NCBI GenBank assembly: GCA_014529385.2
Contig: CM043971.1
Location: forward strand, 83,249,340-83,313,339
Origin: Adiantum capillus-veneris
Taxonomy: Eukaryota > Streptophyta > Polypodiopsida > Polypodiales > Pteridaceae
Reading direction: 5' to 3'
Length of the DNA: 64,000 bases
Part shown: one piece after another, positions 22,275 through 33,899 of the stretch
Numbering within the stretch: position 1 is the stretch's first letter
Layout: every line of letters starts with the position of its first letter
Notes under the pieces: model-generated
Databases searched by the model: none
Seen by the model: only the letters and a program-made list of their open reading frames with translations
What the model was told of the DNA's origin: nothing
Program-made: the position numbers and the translations under genes

Positions 22275-23300
22275 CTAGCATGTAAAGTTAGCTAGTCATC
22301 ACATGATGTATGCTAATTAACATCATTTATGCTAGTTAGCACCTGGTATGCTCAATAGCATGATGGGTTTCCTAATGCGTATACCAGTTAGCATAGTGAG
22401 TATGATAGTTAGAATATAGATTGTGCTAGCAAGCATATGGATTATGCTAGTTAGCATGCCTTGGGTCCTAAATAGCATACAGAGCTAGTTGGTTGACACA
22501 GTATGTATGCTAATTAACATACTTGGCATGCTAGTTAACATACCTAGTATGCTAGTTACATACCTAGTATGCTCAATCGCATGATAAGTACGTTGTCTAA
22601 CAGAAAGTGAATATGCTAGTTAGCACATGGAGTTTGCTAGGTAGCATATAGAGTATGCTAGTTTCCAAGCCTTGAGTTCTAAATATCATACAGAGTTATT
22701 TGATCAACACAAAAAGTATGCAAGTTAGCACCACTTATGCTAGTTAATAACTAGTATGATCACTAGCATGATGGGTATTCTATTTAAGACAAGGGTTATG
22801 CTAGTTAGAACTAGCAGCTAGGCTGGGTATGCTAGTTAGCATGCCTTGTGCTCTACCTAGCATATAGAGTTAGTTGGTCAACACAAAAAGTATGCAAGTT
22901 AACACCACTTATGCTAGTTGACAACTAGTATGCTCACTAGCATGATGGGTATGCTATTTAAGACAAGGGTTATGCTAGTGAGAACTAGCAGCTAGGCTGG
23001 GTATGCTGGTTAGTATATGGAGTATGCTAGTTAGCATGCCTCGTGTTCTACCTAGCATACAGAGCTAGCTAGTCAGCACAAGATGTATGCTAATTAACAT
23101 AATTTTTGCTAGTTAATACCTAGTATGCTCAACAGCATGATGGGTGTCCTAATGAGTATGCTACTTAGCATATGGTCTATGCTAGTTAGCATGCCTTGTG
23201 CTCTACCTAGCATACAAAGTTACCTGGTAAACACAAGATATATGCTAGCTAACACTCTTTATGCTAGTTAACATACGTTGTTGCATGCACATTAGGATGT
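22275..23300. repeat. palindrome array 1, right part
   Basis: Continuation of the array at 10.6 kb. Longer units recur: GCATGCCTTGTGCTCTACCT near 22840, 23035 and 23190, then AACACAAAAAGTATGCAAG near 22700 and 22890. Core copies are TATGCTAGTTAGCATA and variants. It ends about 90 bp before the transposase exon. Confidence 0.9.
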
Positions 23301-23386
23301 TGATTGTCACTATGATTTGTTTTCATGAAATTGATGGATGTCCTAGTTAGCAATTTGAACATTGATCATCATTTGTATGTTGCAAG

Positions 23387-24937
23387 TTGAGTTCTTTCAT
23401 AGATTCAAGGAAAAACATCCAGATTGCAAGATTGGCATGAGAATGTTTGAGATGTTGAAGCCATTCTTTTGTAGGCAGCTGAAGGATAGATACACATGCT
23501 GTTGCAAATACCATGTGCAAATGTATTTTTTGAAGGACACATTGAACCACATGCGCTCTCCTGCTTTTGGGCTGCATAGAGCAGGTTGTGCCTGTATATG
23601 CAGTATCTGTGCCCTATGTGAGAACATTAGCAAGGGTTTCTTGGCTTCACATCACACGTTCAAAGGTATCACACATATGTGGGAGTCTGTTCTTTGTCCA
23701 AAGCCCATAGATGCAGTTTCCCATAGAAGGGAATGCCTGATGGGACAGTGTTTGACATGTGGAGTGAATACGTTGGAATTATGCTGCTTGGAGACAGCAA
23801 AGCTAGGTAATAGTCTTAATGTGAAAGTATTTTCATATGTATAATTTCAAGACAAGCACGAAAATAGTAAAAAAAGCAAAGATCTTTTGCACAAAGAAAT
23901 ACAGTGCTAGGAGTTTCTTCAACTCTTGAAGACCAAGTTGGATCTCTTTATCACTCATAACTATGTGGCTCGATGGCAAGAACAACAATTCAAGGATTGC
24001 CTTCTTCGGTTTCCGGACGATGTCGTCATGTCAGTTGTTGATTTTGCAGAGAATTATGCCTTCAAGAACAAAATGAGATTCAGTCAATGCATTGGCACTC
24101 TAGTCAAGTACACATAACATACTACCACAGGGCAGGGGAGGTAGTCAAAACCATCCACTTCTTCATATCAGATGACAAGGTGCATGACCCGTTGTTCGTG
24201 CAAAACTACTTCATGCTACACCGTGACTGGTTACAACAAGAGGGTGTTACTCCTAAGCAACATTGGGTGTGGTCTGATGGTGCGACCTCACGATTCAAGG
24301 GAGCTAGGTATTTTTAATTTGTTGCAAGATATGGTGGACTCACAGAGATGGAGATGAGCTGGTTCTTATTTGGAACAAGAGCCTTGGCATGCTTCTATGA
24401 TGCATGCATGCATGGAAGATGAAATCATTGTGTCAATAAATCTCACGTGCAGCCTTGGGATTATCATACTCTACTTCCATTACCTGATGAGGCTATGTCA
24501 GATTCGAAAGATGAAGAAGCCGCCTACGATGACTTCACATACAAAGGTCATCATGATGTCTTGAGTAGAGCTCTATGTGTTAGCAACACATTTGCTATAA
24601 ATCCAGATGCTTCGACCAACGTCGAGGATGTGGATCCCTACCTGGTCAAGTGTGTTGCAGCAAAGGAGAAGGTGGAGAAGGGGTACCTCGATGAGTGGGG
24701 CAATTCAATTGATAGAGGCTCATATGTTGTGCAAGGTCTGTATTACAAGCAATTGGATGCATACACCTTCAACTAGACCACAAGCAGCCCATCATCCATG
24801 TACTTTCACATCTGGTACAATGTATCAAAATACCCATGGAGCACATACCAAGGAGACGACAGGTGTACACAATCAACCCAAAAAGCTATGAAGCAATCTA
24901 TAATAGCATGCCCTTCAGTTTTATAAAAAACCATTAG
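23387..24937 (+). pseudogene. DDE-type transposase-like protein, catalytic and C-terminal part
   Basis: Coding text begins after a TTGCAAG acceptor: VEFFHRFKEKHPDCKIGMR, then many Cys/His (RYTCCCKYHVQM; CACICSICALC) as in a zinc-binding module. A possible donor (CTAGGTAATA) lies near 23805. From about 23880 to 24310 follow LLKTKLDLFITHNYVARWQ, SVVDFAENYAFKN (first Asp), FHWHSSQVHITYY-like text across a frameshift near 24090-24115, and WVWSDGATSRFKGARYF (second Asp). This VDFAENY ... SDGA-x-x-FKG pattern is known to me from uncharacterised animal and plant proteins thought to be captured or active transposases; I cannot name the superfamily or place the final Glu. The tail (GSYVVQGLYYKQLDAYTF) slips one base near 24770, continues with HVLSHLVQCIKIPMEHIPR and ends at 24937. 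Dead copy. Confidence 0.6.
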
Positions 24938-25525
24938 GAAGAGGATGAGGTGTAAGAGGGCCACTTTATTTGCCATGAGCTTATGGAGGTGATTAACATT
25001 TTGACAAATAGGTGTATGCCATGTGTGCAAGAATGGTGGGTATGTAAGAGATGAATAAGAGTGGTCAAAGGATGCACTTTTTCCCCCAAAAAGGAGGTGG
25101 ACAATTTTATGATTTTTGGCCTTACATAACTCCCACATATGATCTCTGATTGGAGCGAAGATCATAGATCTGCAATCTACGTGTTGAGCTCTTTCCATAG
25201 ATATGCTACATGATATGGTTTTACCCGCCGCTAGATTTTTAATTCCATTTTGGAGGGGAACTTTAAATTCAAATAAACTAGCTGTTTTGCTTGTTTGAAT
25301 TCAAAACCTGTCCTTTGATTATTTTCTTAATACTAAAGGTTTGACTTCCTTAAGTTGCCAAATAAAGAGGCCCTCCTAGATCCCATTCTCTTCCTAATGC
25401 TTGGGTATCTTCTGTCTCTTGCGTCTCTCGTGTGCTTTGTGTATATATGGCTTTGGTGTCTATCACAGAGGGGTCTCAGTTTAAGAGAGATCATTTGTAC
25501 AACCTGTCTCATTGTGTTCTAATTG
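24938..25525. other. spacer, nothing recognised
   Basis: A/T-rich sequence after the transposase stop. The minus frame 25198-24806 is partly the shadow of the transposase tail. A TATATATGG-like string near 25441 has no context. Confidence 0.3.
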
Positions 25526-25529
25526 TGTT

Positions 25530-26580
25530 TTATGGGTATGCTAATTAGCGTACTGTTAATGCTAGTTAGCATACAAAATGTTTGAATTAGCATACCTTTT
25601 GTTGGTTTTCAAGGAGAAAAGATGGCAGCTTCCTATATACTGTGTATGCTAATGCTAATTAGCATACTGTTTATGATGATTACCATAAACTTATATATGC
25701 TAGTTAGCATAACTTTGCTGGTTTTCAAGGAGAAGAGATGGAAGCCTTCTGTATACTGTGTATGCTGGCTAGTATACTATGTTGTGAGTGGAATGCTAAT
25801 TAGCATACTGTTTATGCCAGTTGGCATACCCTTGCTGATTTAGGGAAGAAGAGATGGCAGCTTTCAGTTCTCTGTGTATTCTAATTAGCATACTTTTTAT
25901 GCCAGTTGGCATAAACAATATGCTAATTGACATACCTTTGCTGGTTTTAAGGAGAAGAGATGACAGCTTTCTGTATATTGTTTGGTCTAATTATCATACT
26001 ATGCTGTGAGTGAAAGTTAGCACAAACAAAAATGTACATTATGCTAATTAGCATACTATGTATGCTAATAAACATACTGTTTTGATGATTGGCATAAACA
26101 GTATGCTGTGTATGCCAATAAGCATATCATGTATGCTAATAAGCATATTGTATGCTGGTTTCAAGAAGGGATGGCAGCTTTCTATATACTATGTATGCTA
26201 AATAGCATACTATGTTGTGAGTGGAAGTTAGCAAAAGCAAAAATCCATAGTATGCTAATTGAAGGAATGCTAATTAGCATATTGTTTATGCCAGTTGGCA
26301 TAGACAGTATGCTGATTAGCATACCATTGTTGGTTTCAAGGAGAAAGCATGGCAGCTTCCTGTATACTCTAAATGCTAATTAGCATACTATGGTATGCTG
26401 TGAGTAGAAGCTAGCACAAACAAAAATGCTCAGTATGCTAACTAGAATGTATTATAATTAGCTAATGTGAGTATGCTAATTAGCATACATGGTATGCTAA
26501 TTAGCATATTGTTTTGGTTGTGTTAGCATAAACAGTCTGCTAACTAGCGTAAACATTATGCTAATTAGCATACCTTTGTT
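25530..26580. repeat. palindrome array 2
   Basis: TATGCTAATTAGCATAC-type palindromes every 20-50 bp. They alternate with longer repeated text such as TTTCAAGGAGAA, GATGGCAGCTT and TATACTGTGTATGCT, giving higher-order units of roughly 110-150 bp. The array separates the 3' ends of the two convergent genes. Confidence 0.9.
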
Positions 26581-26770
26581 GATTTCCAACGAGAATGTAT
26601 ACAAATTTAATGTTTACAAGACGCCAATAGTACACATAGTATTGTCTTTAAAACAAGAATAGTACAGGATCTGATCATTACTATCTGAAGTGAATGTCTG
26701 AATAGTTATATACATTGGAAAGGCGATTTTCAAATTTTCCTCATAATGTTACAAAACTTCAGAGAGCCTC

Positions 26771-28649
26771 CTACTCTAGATAAGATCGTGGTTTAGCGCG
26801 CTTGTACACTCGCTTTTTCCCAATGTCCGTTTGCTTCTTTGTTTGCTGAGCTTTTGGGTCTTGCTCTCTTTCTTCTTCTTGCTGAACTTTTGGTTCTTGC
26901 AAGTCTCTTTATTCTTCTTCTTGCTACTGCTTCTCTAATTTTTCCCTCTGTAGCCTCTCTCTCTCATGTCTTTCAGCTTCTTCATCAGCCTCCCTTTGTC
27001 TCCTACACATGGCTTCATTACGCTGGGCCATGTTGCGCCGATGCATTTCTGATTCCAGCTTCATGATCACTTGATGTGAAAAAAAATCTGGGGTAGTATC
27101 AAACGCATTTTTAGCTGTATACGCTGCACGATCCTCTGATTCCAGCCATAGGAACAGCCAGCTAATCAAAGTGTTCGTCAGGAAGTTTTTTCGCTCTTCT
27201 TTGGTCTAGTCCTCTATCTTAGGAGTAAGAAGCCAACTTCCTTCAGGGTTCTAGCACACTTTATACATACTATCGTCAATAATTAGACAGTTTTGGGGCC
27301 CAAAGTTGCAATTCTTCCAAAACAATCTCAAATCCTTGAAGAATACAGGCTTATTATTTATCTGCCAAGGCTGGCCACTACAATGACTGTGTAAAAACAC
27401 TTCTCAGCTTATTCCGCTACTCTTTGAATACTGTTTCTAATATTGCATTCACTTTGGGTGCCATGCTGGTGCTCCATATATACACATGGAAAAAACGGAG
27501 GCACCAATCCAAAAATTTGTGGCTATCTTTGTGACAAAATACCAACCTCCTATCTTGTACATTCTACTTTATCATTTCCCCTGCATGTTTAGTGGCAATG
27601 TCACCATGCATTGGCTATACAACTTGAACAAGCAGGCCATTTAAATTAAGAACCAAAGCGCGCCCCTCATCTGGCAATGGCTTTGGCACGCATATTGGGT
27701 CTGGAAGTGCATACCACTTAACAAAAATAACTTCCCTTGAGGGATGAACATAAGTGAAGTACTCATTTACTTTTGTTAAGTGTTTAAGATATCTAGCCAG
27801 GTGCTTATCAATCTTGGATTTTTCCTTTTGTAGTTGTCTAGCCTTGGCAATACGCCACTCTTGTGTGGTTTTGCATGCAATGGCATAATTCAAATCATGC
27901 AGGGCAACTAGTTGCAATTTCTCTTGCCCTGTGACACAGAAATGGTATCGACAAATAAGACATCATAAGGGACAAGCAAAAACTACTGAACTGTTTCACA
28001 ATAAAATAATATTGAAAAGAGTTTTTCCATTATAAATATCTAGAGAGATACATGCCACAGGGTGTGGAGCTTGCTAACACTACATAACTTGAACAGAATA
28101 GGGAACAGATTTAGCATAATTTCTTGCAAGCACATGAGCGAATGGCTTTCTTTTCACCTCTGTTGCGTTCTTTTATGTCATCCAGGGTGCTCAAAGGGGC
28201 ATCACATTTCTCGTCCCCAGGTTCTTCCAAAATCTGTTCCAGACCACCTTTTCTCTTTAATTTCACTTTGTTTACTAAACATTGTAGGGGCTTTCATCAC
28301 CGGCGTCTTACACAGTCAGGCTACTGTCAGTCTTGAAACCTTCCTCTTGAGCACTCCTACCTTCCTCTTGCACACTCCTAACTGTTTCCTCTAAGACGCT
28401 TGTTTGATCATTTGTAGGGGGCTTGGGTTTGGGATGAGTAATCATGATAAAATCTTCATCATCATCATCTTTTTCTTTACCATCTGCAGCAGCCTCATGC
28501 GTTGTCGCATGTTGTGGCATTAAATCTGCCCTTTCATGCTGTCTATCAAGCTCATCAAATTCATCATTATAGATCTTCTCTTCTTTCCTTTGATTGATAG
28601 GTGTCTTGTCAGGTTTGCATCCTGCATCATTGATACCTATGTATTCCAT
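26771..28649 (-). pseudogene. FCP1/SCP1-like HAD phosphatase (NLI-interacting-factor domain), decayed
   Basis: First block (28649-28308): acidic N-terminus with GKEKDDDDEDFIMITH. After a TGTCACAG acceptor, block 2 begins near 27928: WRIAKARQLQKEKSKIDKHL, then ALVLNLNGLLV, where the family has the catalytic D-x-(D/N) motif, then RRLVFCHKDSHKFLDWCL, VYIWSTSMAPKVN, SHC near 27400 after a slip, KPVFFKDLRLFWKN, and LIIDDSMYKVC with the conserved DDS. The C-terminal tail is Glu/Arg-rich and ends with the basic GKKRVYKRAKPRSYLE at 26771. HAD phosphatases of this group remove phosphate from proteins, for example RNA polymerase II. Here the first catalytic Asp reads Asn, and stops (TAG, TAA) plus at least one frameshift break the frame, so it is inactive. 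It is convergent with the transposase-like gene and bracketed by palindrome arrays. Confidence 0.8.
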
Positions 28650-28739
28650 TCACCCGTTAATTTTCATTGGTACCATTATGATTTCTTGTATGCATAGTGT
28701 GACAAGTAGCATAGGATGTATGGTAGGCATCTATATCCT

Positions 28740-30235
28740 GTAAACATTCATATAGTCTATGCTAACTATGCTAACTAGTATACAAAGTGTGCTAACCACC
28801 ATAATCAATATGATAACTAGCATACAAAATATGCTAGCAACAAGGAAGTGTGAAAATAGTGTGTATGCTAACTAGCAGAGAATGTATGCTAATTAGCATA
28901 TATAAAATGTTAATAGGAAAAATTGTGTGTATGTTAATGGTATACTTATTATTGATGGTGTGCTGATTAGCATACATGCTAATTAACATGCTATGTTAAT
29001 TAGCATAAATGGTATGCTAATTAGCATACAATGTATGCTAGCATAGATGGTATGCTAACTAGAGGATAAGTTATGCTAATAAACATAACGTCTCTGCTAA
29101 TTAGCATACCATTTTTGCTAGTTAGCATATTGTGCATGATGCTAACTAAAATACACATTATGATAACTACCAAAGATGTATGCTAACTAGCATAGAGGTA
29201 TGCTAACAAGCATACACATTATGGTAGCTAGAAAAGAAGGTATGCTAACTAAACTTTGAATGCTTGTTAGCATGCACCAAATGCTAGCTAGCATACAAAA
29301 TATGCTAGTTAGCATACTGAGGATGCTAATTATCATACCCTTTTTTATAATTATCATACTTGCATGCTACCCATCATACAAAATGTTCTAATTATCATAA
29401 AAATGATGCTAATTAGCATATATAATATGCTAATTAGCATACTTTTTATGCTAATTAGAACATTGTGTTTATCCATGGCTAAACACAATGTTCTAATTAG
29501 CATAAAAAGTATGCTAATTAGCATACTTTTTGTGCTAATTAGAACATTGTGTATGATGGCTAGCATGCAAGTATAATAACTATAAGAAAAGGTATGCTTG
29601 TGCATGCTAATTAGCATACCTTTTTCCTAATTAGCATACCTGCATGCTAGCTATCATACAATGTTCTACTTAGCATAAAAACTATACTAATTATCATACC
29701 ATGTATGTTAGTTAGCACACTGTGTGTGCTAACTAACATACGGGGTATGCTTATTAGCATACCTTGTTTGCTAGTTAGCACACTGTGCACTAATTAGCTT
29801 ATTTAACATGCTGATTAGCATACTTTGTGTCTAACTGGGAAACTCTCTATGCTAGTTAGCATGCATAGTTTGTTAACTAGCATAGAAGGTATGCTTATTA
29901 GCATACATAGTATGCTAACTAGAATACAAAAGATGCCAACTAGTATTCACAATATCTTAGCTAGGATAACTATCTGTGCTAACTAGCATACACAGTCTGC
30001 TTACCACCATGACAATGTATGCTAGCTATATCTCATAGTATGCTAACTAGCATAAATAGGTTTGACAACTACCATATACAATATGCTAGACACCATACAC
30101 ACTATGCTAACTAGCATACTTTCTACGCTAACTAGCATAACTAGGTTTGACAACTACCATACACAATATGCTAGACACCATACCCACTAAGCTAACTAGC
30201 ATACCTTCTATGCTAACTAGCTTACACAGGGCTAG
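28740..30235. repeat. palindrome array 3
   Basis: The purest array: perfect GCTAATTAGC cores with AT/TA flanks occur at least seven times (for example near 28898, 29017, 29094, 29408, 29426, 29508 and 29604). Numerous GCTAACTAGCATA and GCTAGTTAGCATA variants fill the rest. A segment around 29395-29550 is itself an inverted repeat, and the plus and minus translations look alike for that reason. It lies upstream of the phosphatase gene start and ends near the likely right end of the element. Confidence 0.92.
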
Positions 30236-30289
30236 TGTAGGAATCAAAGCACCACTAATGCGTTCGGAACGCCTAGAAACCTTTAAAAA

Positions 30290-30524
30290 AATGTCTACTT
30301 GCCTTTTCTAACACCCAGAGTAGGAGAAATTGCCAAAAATCCCTTAAAAATAGGTTTTTGATGAACGGCATTCGAGGGGCACTCCAATTTTTTTTTCAAA
30401 TGCATGCAGGGGTCGTTTTTCAAAAATTGGAGTGCCCCTTGCGTACCTTTTGTCAAAAACCCATTTTTTAGGTTTTTTTGCCAATCTCTCCCTCTCTGGT
30501 GTCAGAACAGGGCAAGTAGACATT
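30290..30524. mobile_element. foldback (long-TIR) element, about 235 bp
   Basis: The left arm (30290-30396) starts AATGTCTACTTGCC. The right arm (30419-30524) ends GGCAAGTAGACATT. The arms align along about 105 bp, including GGGGCACTCCAATTTTT, with several mismatches; the loop is about 22 bp. No target duplication was recognised. It lies just outside array 3. Confidence 0.8.
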
Positions 30525-31940
30525 CGGATTTTGTAGTTGCATTTATATCAAGGAGAGTGTGCCATTCTACAAGTTATATCAGCTACAATGGAATGAATTA
30601 CAAGCCTCCTGCCAAAAAAAATTACAATGTGTTCAAGTTTGCTTACTCCTTGACCTAAGCTTTGAGCATAGTGGAATAGAACAAACCCATGCTGCTTGCT
30701 TGCAAAGGCATATAGGGTGGCTTCATGATACACTAGTATACATTTATTGGCATTAAGAGTGAGAAAATATTTCTCGAGAATGGCTCTCAACTGCCTTGCA
30801 CTTTAGGAGCTCCACACAACTATGCCCCAAGTTCTCTGTGTGAACTACTCAAAGAATGGAAGCTCCTAGATGGCTCGAGTAGTGTCATAACAAACTATCC
30901 TTGCCAATGCCCACATTGTGAGAGACTCCATAGAAATTCTATCAACATGATATGTGGTATTCAAAACATTTTAATGATCATTACTTCTATTTGTACAAAA
31001 AGTGTAGACGATTGTTTAAGTAAATTTTTCCTCAGTACCCTCATCCATTTCTTTAAGAGATTTTTCTGCTAGGATGATTCTTTAACGATCATCTCCACTA
31101 ATTGGAATCAATAATTTGTGAGTTGAAAGCTCTTTTGGGAACATTCTCATTAAAACAAGCATGGCTTGATTTCCTCCAGGGTGTCTAATGCTATTATTTT
31201 CATTAAATTTTTCTTATCTTCCTTGGGTAGGTAACAGAGTCTTCTCGGGAGAGTTTGGGTAGATAAGAGACTCTCCTATCTACCTCATCTAGATAGGAGA
31301 GTCTTTTTGAGAGAGTTTGGTCTTCAAAATCAACTTCAAATTGTGTGGGAGCTTCCTTCCCCCATGGATTCTTCATGCCCACATAGATAGCGAGTGTAGA
31401 GAGTAATTAATTCTCTCGGATTACAAGCATCTTTGCAATGTCATCAGGGAAAAGTGCTTCCAAAAAATTCATCAAAATGTGAATTTTAATAGTAAATTAG
31501 CACAGAGAATGTTTTTATAGATGAACCATATCTTCCAATAGATAGAATTTCTATTTTGTAGAAAAACAAGAGCACCTTTAGAGCTACCTATGCTAGCTAT
31601 GTAGCATTTTAGAGGTCAGTAGGTTGTGTTTTAGGGAGATCTAATGCCAATTTCATAAAAAATGGCCAAAAAAGCACACATTTTTTTTCCCAAGTTAGGT
31701 TTTGAAAAGTTATTCAAACCCAACTCTAAAGGTGGAATTAGTAGCCCTAAGAAATACCAAGTTTTTTTCAAGTCATAAGTTAGCTTTGTGGATATAGAGC
31801 ACTTTAGAACTTCCTTGGCATCTCAAGCAATAATTATAGGAAGTTGCTAGGTTAAGAGGACATAAAAGTGTCTTGTTACCAATCTAGTGCTAAGCACATC
31901 TCTGGCGTCCACTAATAATTTTTCTTCTTTGAGCTCTTGC
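30525..31940. other. AT-rich sequence without recognised genes
   Basis: Both strands carry only short ORFs. The near-repeat GGAGAGTCT / GAGAGTTTGG around 31240-31320 is a short local duplication. No domain or structure was recognised. Confidence 0.4.
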
Positions 31941-31949
31941 ATTTATCTC

Positions 31950-33850
31950 CTAGATGATGTGCCTGGTAGGTTCACTGGGGATACGTCAGTAATTTTGAAC
32001 TCAAGATGATGTGTGTGGGTGATCGGTAGATGTATCGTTGTTTGTAGAGCACCGAATTCCATAGCTTTAGCTTCCATCTCTTTGGCATGTATCTTTCGCT
32101 TGGGCAGTAAGGTTTGCTTTACCTTTTGCTAGTTTCTCTTGAAGTTCTTTGATGTGTTTCTCTCTTTGTGAAATTATTGAGAGCATTCTTGAGCGAGCAT
32201 TCCTACCATTGAAAGTTTCCTCTACACTTCTCTTTCTCAAGCTCCACCTTCAATGCTTTGATTTCTTCAAAATTTGCTGCAAATTGTGATGTGGACACAG
32301 GTGCAACTATGTCTTGAATTGTTCTAAGGAGGGTGAAGAGGGTATGCTTGATGACATTGTATGAGTCGCAAAGCTTTGAGATCTTCTTCTTTTTCCACTC
32401 TAGAGCCTCTTCTAGAGCTTGCCGCTCCACTTCGATCTCTATGTTGGCTTCAACCTGTTTCTCCAGATTTCGGTATATACTTGCACCATCTTCTTTTTCT
32501 CTCTTCAGGGATGTCTAGAGGATCTGCTCCTTATCATTTTGCAGCCTGAAAATTTTCTATTTGAGTTGCTCTATCTCGTAATCCTCATTGTGTATCAACT
32601 TTAGTATCTTTAACATCTCGTATTGGTAGTTGTGTTATCACCTTTGGCATCTCTCCTCTTTAAGTTTCTTGAGCTGGCCATCTAGATCAACATCATCTCC
32701 TTTTGATGTGAATAATTCTTTTACTGTTTCCTCTTCTTTCTTCTTTTCCTCCATTCTCTTTTCTAGTCTTTCCTCTCTTAGTCTCTAGGTCTCTTCCATA
32801 GAGCGGTGTGCTTGCAATTTTGGGATTTGTTCAGTCTACAACAATTTCTTTTCGATCAAAGAAGCTTCTATTTCTTCTTCTTTAGATGATTGATATGTAA
32901 ATGGAACATCTTATTTCCTTTTTATTTCACATTGAATATCAAAACTAGCTTTGTAGCTTCACTATCAGTAGTCGGTGTTGTGGAGCTTTGGCCACGTGTT
33001 CTTCTCTTTGTTGGTGTTGTCAAAGAGCTACTCACCACCTTAACTGCTTGCTTTGCTCTGTGTAGGAGGTTAATTGAGATTCAACTTTTGATAAATCCTC
33101 TATCATCCCTTGGTCCAAATAAGAAATCCTTGTAATTATTGTCCCAACATTCATGTAGGCCTTGATCCTTTTGCTGCTCTTTAGATTAGCTTCTACTAGA
33201 TTATCAAGGATATATCTGCCAAGGTCACACTTGATGACCCTTCTCTCTGCTAACCCAATAGCCATGGCCACTGCTACATGTAGTAAGGGTTGTGTATAGT
33301 GAGGTGGTTTTGGTACTTTTAGATGTTGGGATATCATTCTTAAAGGTAGAGTTTCTTTTGCGTATATCAAATCCTTGTAGGTTAGCTTGTGTCCTTGATG
33401 CTTGATGAAAGCTTTATCTCTATCTATGGCTTTGGTCTTTAGCAAGAGGTTGTGGTTGCCTACTGGTAGATATAGTGCTTGGAAAATAAGATCACTTGTG
33501 ACTTTGACTCGAATTGTGGCTCCATCTTTATCTGTTAAGGTTGCTTATCCATTATATTGTATGGTGATCATGAGCTTGTGGGCTCTTTGAAAGTCTATCA
33601 CCCATGGTAGTAATCTAAAATATTTGTCTAATTGTGGACATCTTTCACTGTCTATCACCTCTAGTCTTTGATGTAGTGTGCAGATCTCTTTTGGGAAGAT
33701 GATAGCTTTAACTTTAGTGCCTTCAACCGCCTAGAATTTTCCAATGAAGAGATTGCATGGGATCTAATCTAGATCTCTATCCGTGACATGAGTCTTTTCA
33801 TTTGATAAGATGTCAATGTTCTCATAAAGGGTTGCTTCCCACTCCTTTTA
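31950..33850 (-). pseudogene. unknown protein with conserved-looking N-terminal domain and coiled-coil C-terminus, decayed
   Basis: On the minus strand one frame can be followed from about 33620 (IDFQRAHKLMITIQYNG, then one stop) through SDLIFQALYLPVGNHNLLL and the 137-codon ORF with LTYKDLIYAKETLPLRMI, PKPPHYTQPLLHVAVAMAIG and KCDLGRYILDNLVEANL. A Lys/Glu-rich, coiled-coil-like region follows (EALEWKKKKISKL; FEEIKALKVELEKEK) down to about 32100. The GRYILDNLVEANL block loosely recalls the C-terminal transposon-type domain linked to some plant Athila elements, but I cannot confirm this. Several stops and shifts. It lies on the same strand as the gag relic at 34.9-35.8 kb, separated by a repeat array. 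Confidence 0.4.
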
Positions 33851-33899
33851 AGCATGCAGCAAAGTCATTCTGCTACCCAAATTTTAGTTGTTTAGTGTC

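Noticed and set aside
24806-25198. 130-codon minus-strand ORF
   Set aside because: It overlaps the transposase C-terminus in antisense and shows no domain. The plus-strand reading explains the first part.
28740-30235. CRISPR-like appearance of regularly spaced palindromes
   Set aside because: The units are variable, spacers are not uniform in length, higher-order repeats are present, and the context is plant DNA with transposon genes.
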